NCBI RefSeq assembly: GCF_007860105.1 | Contig: NZ_SJPU01000001.1 | Coordinates: 744,001 to 808,000, forward strand | From: Allorhodopirellula heiligendammensis | GTDB taxonomy: Bacteria; Planctomycetota; Planctomycetia; Pirellulales; Pirellulaceae | Direction of reading: 5' to 3' | Length of the DNA: 64,000 bases | Shown: positions 20,101 to 29,300 of the stretch, piece by piece | How positions within the stretch are numbered: position 1 is the first letter of the stretch | Layout: each line of letters opens with the position of its first letter | Program-made: the position numbers and the translations under genes | The notes under the pieces: generated by a model | What the model saw: only the letters and a program-made list of their open reading frames with translations | Told to the model about the DNA's origin: nothing | The model's database searches: none

Positions 20101-21758
20101 TGATCGCAACCACAGACCCGGAGACAGGTGATGGCACTGCCAACAACTCAGCCACGGTCTCGATTGACCCCGATGCACGAGTCGACCTGGTGTTGGAGAA
20201 GACTGCCAACGTCCAGACCGCTGTCCCGGGCCGAGATCAAGTCATCTACACATTTACGATCAGCCATGACGACGACAGTCTCTCGGACGCTGTTAACGTC
20301 GATGTGTCGGACGTGCTCCCAGTGGGACTGACCGGGGTCGTGATTGATGCTCCCGGTTCGACGGGCACTCCGACTTTCGATACCACCACACGCCAATTGC
20401 TCGTTGAGTACGCAACCATTCCAGTTGGAGAAACTCGCACCTTCACTGTCACGGCCAATGTGAATGCGGACGCCACGGCGGATCTCGTCAACACGGCTGA
20501 GGTGGTGACACCTGGGGTCACGGATCTCGATCCCACCAATAACACGGATTCGGTAACCGTGACATTGACCCCCGAGTATGACCTGCAAATTACGAAGGCG
20601 GTCGTCGGGTCGGGCGATGTCACGCCGTCAGCGGATGTCTCGTTCACGATTGTGGTTTCGCATGACACGAGTGACGACGGCACTGAGGCTGACAATGGGC
20701 TCAGCCCCTCGCTTGCCCAAGGGGTCATTGTGACGGACGTTCTACCCGACGGACTGACGTTCAAGTCTGCCTTCGTTGGCAGTACAGAGATTACCCCGAC
20801 TAGCACCACCAACGGTACTATCATTCTGCCTGCATTCGATCTGGCTCCCGGGGCAACACGCACCATCACGATCACCGCGACGGCCGACAGTGATGCCACC
20901 GGTGACCTGACGAACAATGTATCTCTCGCGGCCGCAGATGACACTCAATCGGATAACAACGCGGCATCCGTTGTCGTGACGGTGGTCCCCGAGGCTGTCG
21001 AGGCCGACGTGTACGTGACCAAAACGGTCAGTGCAACGCACGCTCAAGCAGGCAGCGAGTTGACCTATACGATTAACGTGTTCAACGACGGTCCATCACC
21101 AGCCGATGCGGTCACCGTCATCGACACCTTGCCTACCGGGCTCACTTTCGTTAGCGGGACCGGCCCCAACGGTGCACTGACGGCCAACGGGCAAACCGTG
21201 ACAGTGACGCCGCTGAACAACGCGCCGCTCGCCTCAGGGGGAACGTTCCAGTTCACGATTATCGCCCGCATCAATGAGGGCGTAACCTCGGACCTGGTCA
21301 ACTCGGTCACCGTCACAACGACGACCACGCAGCCAGATAATGACAAAGCCGATACCGCGACGGCAACCACGACGATTGATGACGCAAGTAATCAAATCTC
21401 GGGGATGGTTTTCCGTGACTTCAATAACAATGGAATCATGAATGGAGCCGACAGCGGATTGGCGGGCATCGAAATCCTGCTGACCGGTGGCGACCTGGGG
21501 CCAAATGGACGCACAACGATGACAGATGAGGATGGGTTCTACTTCTTCGACGATCTCGTCCAAGGTGACTACGTCGTCCAGCGACTTGGAATGCCTCAGT
21601 ACTACCTCGACGGCCTGGAACAGGCGGGGACGGATGCTACGCCCGCAGATACCGGCGACTCGATCGACGTTACCCTCGATGGGACTTCGCTCAACAGCGC
21701 TCCGGACAACAACTTTGCTCTCGTACCCTACTTGAGCTACCGCCTGTGCGTCCTCTAA
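17175..21758 (+). CDS. Large DUF11 / SdrD B-like surface protein
   Basis: This 1527-residue protein has the planctomycete LEPR-XLL-like N-terminal motif (RRLSLEALQKRELFASD). An SdrD-B-like domain follows (ISGTAFVDANDNQTYD), with another near residue 400 (LGGEVFVDNGGGN). Six DUF11 repeats come next, each recognisable as a KT/K...YTV.V.N.G...A..V...D.LP.GLT pattern, and a final SdrD-B domain (GMVFRDFNNNGIMNG) precedes the end. Such modules make stiff, extracellular rods involved in adhesion or envelope structure. The composition is very acidic and Thr/Asp-rich. No sorting motif, PEP-CTERM or membrane segment is visible at the end. ATG 17175, with GAAGG upstream, is preferred over ATG 17154. Confidence 0.85.
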   Translation: MIFQRMIDRLTGQPARAAHPRKRVSTRRGNNARRLSLEALQKRELFASDLGAISGTAFVDANDNQTYDVGETLLKNVEVKLYLDDVTQNGLVDSGETLVGTVTTGADGTYRFTNLDGNDADSPPSPINQTDDGYYVVSFGPGTGGVEDADGNPLTDVVLPQDQGVQITDDTGVTAETIDDFHFAQPGQPIGEDTAGGVTLSQSGALNSNGGVLGDERDVQINVATSTGDSSIFRVDTTPSNPFFTVQNGNVTSTVLVQYDGVDNDDVSDNQLDLNVQGFGVNGVDMTGGDSVAGLAIAVKADQVVTDGFIVRMYDVDGNMAEYSQDLTANTVQFLFIPFADFTSSGAMDFTKVGAIEATVDSINSNGGAGVTGLDVEVSVLESQRSNEYIVNGVATISTGSMILGGEVFVDNGGGNNEPNQDNGLLDTDEVSFGGDPIEVVLYDTDPSVGTPTPIATTTVGTDGSYDFSTLTGGGDLGPGTYYVVIPTAQFDSTGPLNGYIGSTVANPGNGGTDTTDDNIDGDNDGVFIDGLGFVSGAITLTAGAEPSGDGNTNTTVDFGVVPTTDLRIDKTIDSSSDLVLGGSASFTVTVQNLGATDATQVQITDVIPGGLTFVSVLDDTGATVSTTSSVDGDGNVVQTFAVPGTLAPGASVTYTINTTIDSSVSIDPINEVIVSGYEVEVDADPNDADRNPGDPLDGPLANNVAVERVDLPLVELTVTKTDGIDSPDTAIAGQQLTYTVSVQNTGNDTAEAIVALDALPAGVTYVSDSGTFTMGSGTFEVISDGGVDDGKLRITFGDLAMNEQEVVTFDVLIDPNFTAPDSLLSNTIVVGGDNVADASATDVTTVAREVDVSVGKLVVASRIPDVRGDDDPSGDIIDNTAPFDVVAGGYVTYQVFASNDGVSTARGVTVTDTLDSGLTLVDGSFDPLTSGATISVNGQDLTFTVPDLAPGESRVFTFEVAIGSDQLDPIDNSAVIATTDPETGDGTANNSATVSIDPDARVDLVLEKTANVQTAVPGRDQVIYTFTISHDDDSLSDAVNVDVSDVLPVGLTGVVIDAPGSTGTPTFDTTTRQLLVEYATIPVGETRTFTVTANVNADATADLVNTAEVVTPGVTDLDPTNNTDSVTVTLTPEYDLQITKAVVGSGDVTPSADVSFTIVVSHDTSDDGTEADNGLSPSLAQGVIVTDVLPDGLTFKSAFVGSTEITPTSTTNGTIILPAFDLAPGATRTITITATADSDATGDLTNNVSLAAADDTQSDNNAASVVVTVVPEAVEADVYVTKTVSATHAQAGSELTYTINVFNDGPSPADAVTVIDTLPTGLTFVSGTGPNGALTANGQTVTVTPLNNAPLASGGTFQFTIIARINEGVTSDLVNSVTVTTTTTQPDNDKADTATATTTIDDASNQISGMVFRDFNNNGIMNGADSGLAGIEILLTGGDLGPNGRTTMTDEDGFYFFDDLVQGDYVVQRLGMPQYYLDGLEQAGTDATPADTGDSIDVTLDGTSLNSAPDNNFALVPYLSYRLCVL

Positions 21759-21833
21759 CGCACTGAAATTTCACGAGCACTTCATTTGTCATGATCGACG
21801 GGAGCCGGTGTTTTTAACGATCATTGACATGAG

Positions 21834-21961
21834 ATCCGCCTTCGGGCGGATGACAGGTCGGGGGGCCTGAAGTGTTCGCGGAGACAGCGGTGGGGTGATC
21901 CATAAAATCACCACGCCGCGAACTGAGCTCGGTCTTTCGGGGGGAAGACCGAGCTTTTTTT
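21834..21961 (+). ncRNA. Candidate structured RNA or 3'UTR
   Basis: Three hairpins follow each other: 21834-21851 (7-bp stem around a TTCG tetraloop), 21874-21923 (8-bp outer stem GTTCGCGG/CCGCGAAC with an inner GGTGAT/ATCACC stem and 7-nt loop), and the terminator stem. This could be the structured 3' end of the DUF11 mRNA or an independent small RNA sharing its terminator. It matches no RNA family I recognise, and I identified no dedicated promoter. Confidence 0.4.
21926..21961 (+). terminator. Intrinsic terminator
   Basis: A perfect 11-bp stem (AGCTCGGTCTT with AAGACCGAGCT) closes an 8-nt G-rich loop and is followed immediately by a run of seven T. It would end plus-strand transcription from the DUF11 gene or from an RNA just upstream. 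Confidence 0.9.
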
Positions 21962-22122
21962 ATGTCCAATCGGTAGGTTCGTGGGTCTCGCGCCTGTGCT
22001 TAGCAAGCTCTCGAAAGCGGAGTCCGCTCCACGATTGATTCCGCTCACGATCTGCGCAACCACAAGCGTGTTTACGCCGGCGACAATCGGACGTGCCAAA
22101 CGTTCCCGGGAGGCTATGCAAA

Positions 22123-23688
22123 CTACTCCTGGGGGATTTCTCGACTGCGCCCACTCGCGAGCGACTCGTCGAGTAAAGACTGCAGTTCACGCGCAATGTC
22201 AGGACGTTTCAACGCCAGATTGGTAGTCTCGCCGGGATCGTTTTCGAGATCAAACAGCTGCCCCGGTGCATCGGGTGCTGTATTGGGAAGCTGGTATTCC
22301 TGGAGTTGGGGGTGGGTTGCGTAATTATTGCCACCGGAACCCTGATGAGCGAGATACTTCCACTTGCCACGCCGGATAGCTAGCCACTTTTGACCAGCGA
22401 AACCCTGAGCCAACAGATAGGGGCGAATTGGCTGGGATGGTTTCTCACCCAGCAACACGGGCAACATGCTGAAACTGTCTTCGGCGGCGTCTCGGGGTAA
22501 CGGCTCATCAACAATTTCCGCAACCGTGGCAAACACATCCGTTAACGATGTGAGCTCGTCAGAGGTCGTATCTGCAGGAACCTGCCCAGGCCACCGCACA
22601 ATCAGCGGCACGCGATGGCCACCTTCAAAGTTGTCACGTTTGACGCCACGCCACGGGCGGGCACCGTCGTGGTTGTGATCATGACGCATATGATAGACAG
22701 CGGGCACTTCCGGACCGTTGTCGCTGGAGAACATCACGAGTGTATCGTCAGCGATCCCCAATTCTTCAAGCGTCGCCATCAACTCGCCGACGACATAGTC
22801 CAATTCAAAGATGAAGTCGCCATGAGGACCCGAGTTTGTTTTTCCCTTGAACTCATCGGCAGGAAACGATGGTAGGTGAACCGCCTGAGCAGAGTGAAAT
22901 AGAAAAAATGGTTGATCGGGTTTCGTCATCGCCTGCGTCCTTAGAAACTGCTGGCTCTTCTCCAGGAATTTCAGATCGACTTCTTCGAGATTAAAGTCCA
23001 GCGCCACCTGACCGGGACGATTGTCGATTGAGTACGCGTGCTTGGGTAAGTCGCTCTTATCAAGCTTGCCCGTCGGCGGTACAGGAACCCGATCACCTTC
23101 AATGTAGGCGTACAACCAATCGGTGGTGGGACAGCACGCCGTGCCAAAAAAGCGATCGAATCCATGGTCGATCGGACCGCCTTCGATGCGCCGCGAGTAG
23201 TCAATCTGTTTCACGCCGTCGGGGCCACCATTGTGGATGGGTTGACCTGCTTCGTCACGGAATGTCAGACCGATATGCCACTTGCCAAAACACGCGGTTG
23301 CGTAGCCTTGATCACGTAGCAGTTCAGGCAACGTTAAGCGACCTTCCGCGATTAAGGACGGCCCGCCGGCGCCGCTAAACACGCGGCCACCGTTGGGCAC
23401 GCGAAACGCCATTTGGCCAGTCAACAGACTGTAGCGAGTGGGTGTGCAAACCGTGCAAGGGCTATGTGCATCGGTGAACCGCATGCCCTGTTGAGCGAGG
23501 CGGTCGAGATTCGGTGTCGGAATCTTCGACTCGGGGTTATAACATCCCAGATCCCCGTACCCCAAATCATCCGCCAGAATGAAGACGACATTGGGTCGTT
23601 CGCTGGCTTGGGAAACGCCCAGGAGAAGAAACGAAACCGCGAAACCGATGACTGAAATCACTCGGATCAAGCAAATGTGCAAATTCAT
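22123..23688 (-). CDS. Exported sulfatase
   Basis: The 521-residue protein is an alkaline-phosphatase-fold sulfatase that removes sulfate esters. After a signal peptide it shows the metal-site motif ILADDLGYGDLGCY and the modification motif CTPTR in VCTPTRYSLLTGQ, whose Cys is converted to formylglycine by a maturase not present here. A later SSDNGPE and GVKRDNFEGGHRVPLIVRWP supply further conserved metal- and sulfate-binding residues. Marine Pirellulaceae encode very many such enzymes for sulfated algal polysaccharides; the substrate of this one is not deducible. It lies downstream of yebC on the same strand but 143 nt away and is probably a separate unit. Confidence 0.95.
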   Translation of the reverse strand: MNLHICLIRVISVIGFAVSFLLLGVSQASERPNVVFILADDLGYGDLGCYNPESKIPTPNLDRLAQQGMRFTDAHSPCTVCTPTRYSLLTGQMAFRVPNGGRVFSGAGGPSLIAEGRLTLPELLRDQGYATACFGKWHIGLTFRDEAGQPIHNGGPDGVKQIDYSRRIEGGPIDHGFDRFFGTACCPTTDWLYAYIEGDRVPVPPTGKLDKSDLPKHAYSIDNRPGQVALDFNLEEVDLKFLEKSQQFLRTQAMTKPDQPFFLFHSAQAVHLPSFPADEFKGKTNSGPHGDFIFELDYVVGELMATLEELGIADDTLVMFSSDNGPEVPAVYHMRHDHNHDGARPWRGVKRDNFEGGHRVPLIVRWPGQVPADTTSDELTSLTDVFATVAEIVDEPLPRDAAEDSFSMLPVLLGEKPSQPIRPYLLAQGFAGQKWLAIRRGKWKYLAHQGSGGNNYATHPQLQEYQLPNTAPDAPGQLFDLENDPGETTNLALKRPDIARELQSLLDESLASGRSREIPQE

Positions 23689-23831
23689 GAGAAATCCCGA
23701 TGGAGCAAGTAGAATGCTCAGCTTAGCACCGATTGATCCGTAGAAGTATGGTGATACCTCCGCGGAGAATTTGCTTGGTGTCGCCTCCCGTCCGCTAAAC
23801 GAAGAGACATGCGCGTCCGGGAGCGACGCGT

Positions 23832-24560
23832 CTATTCGTCTGTGAAATTGGCATTCGTACTCACGGTCTGGATGTCGTCGTGGTCGTCGAGAGCTTCGAG
23901 TAATGACATCATTTGACCAGAGACCGTCTTGTCGACGTCCACGTTCGTCGATGCGATCTGCGTGACTTCATTCACCTCGGGTTGCAGTTCCGCCTTCTCA
24001 AAGGCATCCGACAAGGCGTCGTGGTTATCAGGAGCGCAGGTTACCTGGATCTGGCCTTCGTCGTCGGTCTCAACATCCTCGGCACCGTTTTCTAAGGCGA
24101 CTTCCGTCACGTGGTCCTCGTCCGTGCCAGCAGCGAAAAGAAACAAGCCCTTGCGTTCGAACAGGTAGGAGACGCATCCGGTCTTGCCCAGTTCACCACC
24201 ATGTTTGCCGAACATCGTACGCAATTCCGGGGCGGTTCGATTTCGATTGTCCGTCAACGCTAGGCACATCACGGCAACACCGCCAGGACCATAGCCTTCG
24301 TAGAGCACTTCCTCGACGGCATCACCACCGAGCTCTCCAGTGCCACGTTTGATCGCCCTTTCGATATTATCTTTAGGCATCGAGACCGCTTTGGCATCGT
24401 CGATGGCTTTCCGCAATCGGATATTACCAGCGGGATCACCGCCTCCACCTTTGGCAGCAACAATAATCGCCTTGCTCAGTTTGCTCCACTGTTTCCCGCG
24501 GGCGGCATCGACGCGACCTTTGCGGTGCTGGATATTGGCCCATTTTGAGTGCCCTGCCAT
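23832..24560 (-). CDS. yebC: YebC/PmpR-family protein
   Basis: The 242-residue protein starts with the family signature MAGHSKWANIQHRKGRVDAA and continues with KAIDDAKAVSMPKDNIERAIKRG and YEGYGPGGVAVMC. YebC proteins were described as DNA-binding regulators, and some members act in translation at difficult sequences such as proline stretches. Length and layout (three-domain, acidic C-terminus) are normal. The gene follows the glycosylase-like/H1-tail gene by 26 nt, at the end of the nusA-infB-rbfA cluster, which fits a translation role here. Confidence 0.95.
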   Translation of the reverse strand: MAGHSKWANIQHRKGRVDAARGKQWSKLSKAIIVAAKGGGGDPAGNIRLRKAIDDAKAVSMPKDNIERAIKRGTGELGGDAVEEVLYEGYGPGGVAVMCLALTDNRNRTAPELRTMFGKHGGELGKTGCVSYLFERKGLFLFAAGTDEDHVTEVALENGAEDVETDDEGQIQVTCAPDNHDALSDAFEKAELQPEVNEVTQIASTNVDVDKTVSGQMMSLLEALDDHDDIQTVSTNANFTDE

Positions 24561-24586
24561 GTTACTGATTCCTTCGGCGTCGTTTT

Positions 24587-25717
24587 TTAACGAGGTTTCT
24601 GTTTGGTTAGTTTTCGATTGGTGGGTTTCTTGCTGCTGCCCGATTTGTCGTCGCTCTTGGCCGACGATGTTTTGCTATCGCCGGTCGTCTTTTTCTTGGC
24701 AGTGGATTCCGCATCCGATTTTGCCGTGGACGCTTTCTTAGCGGGCTTCTTCTTGGGAGCAGCAGTTGATTTCTGAGTGGAGGCCGCAGCCTCGGCCTTC
24801 GTTTCTTTGGTCTTCGCCGCGACTTCACTCGTCTTTTCTGCGGACGACTTTTTCTTTACCTTCGGCTTATTGGTCGTCGACGTGGCTTTGGCTGCAGAGC
24901 GAATCGGTTTCTTCTTGCCGGTCGGCGCCGCGACAATCGCTTCGGCGGCGGCCTCGGCTTCCGCTTCAGCCTTCGCGGTTTCGCGTTCTTCGGCTTTGCG
25001 TTTAGCGACGCGTTTCTTCGCTGCCTTCTTACTGACTAACCACTCATCGAGGTCCGCTGAGCTACCCTTGGATACGGTCTCGAGTAGTTTACGAGCGTCG
25101 GCATCAGCCGGATCTACCAACAAGGCGACAGCAGGTTGATGCAGCAGGCTGGCAAACTCGACACCCTTGCTCTTCGGAATGGCACGCTCGAGTCCTGGTA
25201 CACGTCCATCGGAGGCTTCGTTCTGGCTCGCGATTCCACTGACGAGCATGATGACCATGGCGGAATAATCGATTGGAATCGAGTGACCACCGAGCCCATG
25301 CTGAATGATGTAGCTGAGCACGAACGGTGTCATCGAGGGCAACTTCTCGAACTTAGCAACCGCTTTGCCGAGGTTTTCTTTCTTCAGATGATCGAGATCA
25401 AAAGAATAGAACTCTTCAAAGATTGCCTGCAGGTTCGATTTCAATCGACCTGCCGCTTTGGCGGGGTCGGGCAGGTTGGAAAGCACACCGGACAACTCCG
25501 TCACGGTCGTGACCCTGACCTCATTCCAATCAAAGTAATCTTGCTCGAGTTTCGCGAGGCCCTCGTCGGCCAATTCGCTGGGGCAATCTTCTAGAAGGCA
25601 AGCATACAATGCATGCTCCAGAAGCGGACGCGATGGGCTGGCTGGCGGTACACTGTAGTGTTTCTTGAGAGCCGAGTGCAGCTTCGCGATGAGTTTCGTA
25701 CGATTCGATGCGGACAT
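24587..25717 (-). CDS. Endonuclease-III-like domain with histone-H1-like tail
   Basis: This 376-residue protein has two halves. Residues about 30-210 look like the helix-hairpin-helix glycosylase (EndoIII/HhH-GPD) fold: LLEHALYACLLE, then KAAGRLKSNLQAIFEEF, LPSMTPFVLSY where a typical enzyme has LPGVGRKTA, and a following HSIPIDYS with Asp150 at the position of the catalytic Asp. The catalytic Lys of the HhH is missing and so is the C-terminal 4Cys iron-sulfur site. Residues about 230-376 are a Lys/Ala/Ser/Thr-rich tail like bacterial histone H1 proteins, expected to bind DNA or RNA without sequence preference. It may be a structural nucleic-acid binder rather than a repair enzyme. It lies between rbfA (36 nt) and yebC (26 nt). 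Confidence 0.7.
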   Translation of the reverse strand: MSASNRTKLIAKLHSALKKHYSVPPASPSRPLLEHALYACLLEDCPSELADEGLAKLEQDYFDWNEVRVTTVTELSGVLSNLPDPAKAAGRLKSNLQAIFEEFYSFDLDHLKKENLGKAVAKFEKLPSMTPFVLSYIIQHGLGGHSIPIDYSAMVIMLVSGIASQNEASDGRVPGLERAIPKSKGVEFASLLHQPAVALLVDPADADARKLLETVSKGSSADLDEWLVSKKAAKKRVAKRKAEERETAKAEAEAEAAAEAIVAAPTGKKKPIRSAAKATSTTNKPKVKKKSSAEKTSEVAAKTKETKAEAAASTQKSTAAPKKKPAKKASTAKSDAESTAKKKTTGDSKTSSAKSDDKSGSSKKPTNRKLTKQKPR

Positions 25718-25753
25718 AGAGACTGGTGGTGGGGAGTGTTCAGGGTTCAGGAT

Positions 25754-26230
25754 TCAGAGTTCAGCCGAGGGCTCATCAGTACTCTTAGGCGGCAACGCGT
25801 CTGTATCGTCGGTAGATGCTGTAGGCTCGTCCTCGGTGCTGTGCGATGTGGAAACACCACCACCCTCACCCTCAGGACTGCCCTCCTTTTCCGCTTTCAG
25901 TCGGGCCAAGATTTCATGGACCGCAAGCGCATTTTCCTGACCACGATTGAGTTCAAAAGTGAGGCGTGGCGTGTAACGAGTATCGAGGCGATTGGCAATC
26001 TTACTCTGCAAAAAACCAGCCGAGTTCTGTAAACCTCGAATCGACAGATCTTTCTGGGCGTCATCCCCCATCACGCTCACCGAAACCTTCGCCTCTCGCA
26101 TATCCGGCGACACGTCGACGGAAATGACGGTCACGTCGCGAACTCGCGGATCACGGATGTCGGTGAGAACACTGGTAGCGACCACTTCGCGAATCGCTTC
26201 AGCGGCTTTGAGTTGGCGACGAGTTGACAA
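25754..26230 (-). CDS. rbfA: Ribosome-binding factor A
   Basis: RbfA binds the 30S subunit and assists 16S rRNA maturation. The 158-residue protein shows the KH-like core: TRRQLKAAEAIREVV, IRDPRVRDVTVISVDVSPDMREAKV and RYTPRLTFELNRG. The last 45 residues are an acidic/Ser-rich extension beyond the usual length. The start is TTG 26230, because no ATG or GTG is in frame between the upstream stop and the conserved N-terminus. It follows infB by 71 nt in the conserved nusA-infB-rbfA order. Confidence 0.93.
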   Translation of the reverse strand: MSTRRQLKAAEAIREVVATSVLTDIRDPRVRDVTVISVDVSPDMREAKVSVSVMGDDAQKDLSIRGLQNSAGFLQSKIANRLDTRYTPRLTFELNRGQENALAVHEILARLKAEKEGSPEGEGGGVSTSHSTEDEPTASTDDTDALPPKSTDEPSAEL

Positions 26231-26301
26231 TTGAGAGAGTGGGAGAAGGGGTGAGCGGAGGAGGGGGAGAGTGACGAAAGCGAGCAGTGAAAGGCAAGTG
26301 G

Positions 26302-29300
26302 CTAGAAACTAGCCTCCAGCTTGCGAGCGACCTGTTCGATGCGATAGGCCTCGAGCACGTCGTCCTGCTTGATGTCATTGAATCCTGACAAGCGAATACC
26401 GCATTCCATTCCTCGCGGCACTTCCTTGACGTCTTCTTTGATGCGGCGAAGCGTGTCCAATGGATAATCGCCAATCACTCGCTGATCACGGCTGACGCGA
26501 ATGCGGCATCCGCGAACAATGGATCCCTGGGCGACATAGCACCCGGCAATCGTTCCGACTCGGCTGATGGAGAAGACCTGTTTGACCAACGCGCGGCCGA
26601 GTTCGACAATGCGTTCTTCGGGTTTGAGCCGGCCTTCGATCATCATTCGAATGTCGTCAGTCAGCTTGTAGATCACGCTGTACCGCCGAATTTCGATGTT
26701 CCGCTGATCAGCGAGCTGGCGTGCTTTCTCATCCGGGATCACATTGAACCCGAGGATCACAGCATCCGAAGCACTCGCCAGTGTGGCGTCGGCGAGTGTG
26801 ATGCCGCCGACGGCGCGCTGGAGCACGCGAATCTCGACTTCCGGATGATCGAACTTGCTGAGTTCCTTATCAATCGCTTCGAGCGATCCCCGCGCGTCGG
26901 CACGGATGATCAAGTTCAGTTTGGCCCGTTCTTCACCAGCAAGATTCCCACCGGCGAGCAGATCTTGGAACGAGTCAAAGGAGACCTTGGTCGTGATTCC
27001 AGAGAGCGATTGACGGCTGTATTCATCTTCACGGCTGCCCGCAATCTGGCGAGCTTGTGTGATGTCCTTGAGCACATGGAATCGATCGCCGGCGCCCGGA
27101 GGCGTGTCCAAGCCGGTCAAGCTCACCGGGACGCTTGGCCCCGCTTCGGTAATCGGCTTGTTCGTTAGCGTATCGTGCATGGCTCGTACGCGGCCGTGGG
27201 CCGGACCGCAGACAATGATATCGCCCACGCGGAGCGTGCCGTTCTGAACGACAACTTTGGCAACAACACCTTTGTCACCGTGCTGTTCGGATTCCAAACA
27301 GACACCGAGTGCCGAGCGGTCTGGGTTCGCACTGTATTCGTGCAACTCAGCGACCGTCATCAGGGTTTCGAGAAGGTCGTCCATCCCTTCGCCCGTCATG
27401 GCACTGGTCTTGACGACTTCGACATCGCCGCCCCATTCACTCGGGGTCAGGCCGTGTTCAGTCAGTTGGGTCATGACGCGGTTGATATCAACACCGGCCA
27501 AATCGACCTTGTTCAGGGCGACTACGATCGGTACCTCAGCAGCCTTAGCATGACTGATCGCCTCTTCCGTTTGAGGCATGATGCCGTCATCGGCGGCGAC
27601 GACGATCACGGCGATGTCCGTGACGTTGGCACCGCGAGCACGCATCTCCGTAAATGCTTCGTGACCCGGGGTATCGACGAACGTGACGCCCCGATCACCC
27701 TTGGTGATGTGGTAGGCACGGATGTGCTGGGTGATACCGCCCGCTTCGCCCTTGACGACGTCGATTCCGATGAGGGAATCCAGCAAACTGGTTTTACCGT
27801 GATCGACGTGGCCGAGGAACGTCACAATGGGGGCACGTGCGACGAGCGACTCCGCATTGTCCTCCTGCTCTTCAATCTCAGTGATCAATTCATCTTCGAG
27901 CGACTCGGCCGCCTTCAGCTCGATCTCAAGATTCAGTTCTGTCGCGATCAGTTCCGCAGTTTCTAGATCCATTTCAGAGTTGATGTTGATCATCATGCCC
28001 ATGCCCATGAGAGTTTTCATGACATCGGACATGGCGACCCCGGAAGCCTCGCAGAAACTACGCACCGAACAGGGCAACTCGAGCTGTACGCGTTCTTTCC
28101 GCGGTGCGGCCGTGTTGGTGCCCTTGCGACGGATGCGTGGGCGATTGCGGCGTGAGTAGCTGCGATCGTCGCTATTGCCGATCACACGTCGGCCACCGCC
28201 GCCGCGTGCTCGCTCGGCGCGGGCACTCGCCATCCCGGCGAGTCCCTTCTTGCCACGTGGCTTGTCGTCTTCCTCGATAATCTTCTTGCGGCCAGCAAAT
28301 TCGCCAACCACGGCTGTTTCTTTTTCCTTCTTGGTTCGTTTCCGCTCGGCGTCGTCTTTCTCCAGTCTCGCTAGCGGCGCCTTCATGCCCTGCTTGTGAC
28401 CTTCGATCACGTCGCGGGTCAATTTGATGTCTGGCTTTTGAGCCGGCCCGGTCGTCGAGATCGGAGCTGCTGGTGCAGGGGCATTCGGTAACTGGGCCAG
28501 ATTCACCTTGATGCGTGGCTCACGCTTGCGAGCTTTGGCTGCATCGTTGGGTTTACCAGAGCCAGTGCGAGCGGAGGCGCGGTCGAGCGAGCGCATCTTT
28601 CCGCCACCACCGAGGCCTTCGCGGCGAACGGGCTCTCCGGGGCGATTGGGGACCACGCGTCCACCCGAATTGCTCGCCATCCGGTCGGCAATCCGACTAG
28701 CCATGCCACTATCGGCCGCGGGTGCTGGATCTTTCGATTCAGCACGAGGCGCGGGCGCACTCGCCGGTGGGGCCGGCGGCGTCTTTGCTTCCTCAACGGG
28801 CTGGCGGGCCTCTTCACTTGGCTTGCTGCCTGCGTCGACCGGTTTGCTGCCCGGTTGCGACGGCATGACGTCTCGCAAGCGAACTTCCGGTTTCGGCGAC
28901 GATGGCTCGACCGGTTTCGCAGGGGCAGGGGTCGGCTCGGCCGGTTTCAAGACAGGTGCCCGCAGCACAGGGGCGGGACGCTTGTTGGCGCCACCGTCTG
29001 ACGGAGAACTCTGACGAGTCTGCGGCCGACCGATTTGGATGGACGGGGGCCGCCGCATCGCACTTCGATCCAAATCACGAACCGGAGCAACCGGTTGGGT
29101 TGGCGATTCTTTCGTAACCGGAGCGGCTGTGGGAGCCTTCGGTGCAGCCTTGGACGCACTGGAAATGCTGTTGCGTACCTGATCGGCTTCGTCGTCGGTG
29201 AGACTTGCGAGCGCAGAGCCTTTGCCGGTGATACCGGCTTTCTTCACCAGATCAACGAGATCTTTACTGTCAAGGCTGAGTTCTTTGGCAAGCGCGTAAA

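Larger units (their letters stand above)
21759..22122 (+). other. Intergenic region with stacked hairpins and a terminator
   Basis: This 364-nt stretch follows the DUF11 gene and holds three hairpins in a row (21834-21851, 21874-21923, 21926-21961), listed separately. Beyond 21961 I see nothing I can support; short frames there run antisense to the end of the sulfatase and lack start signals. Confidence 0.6.
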
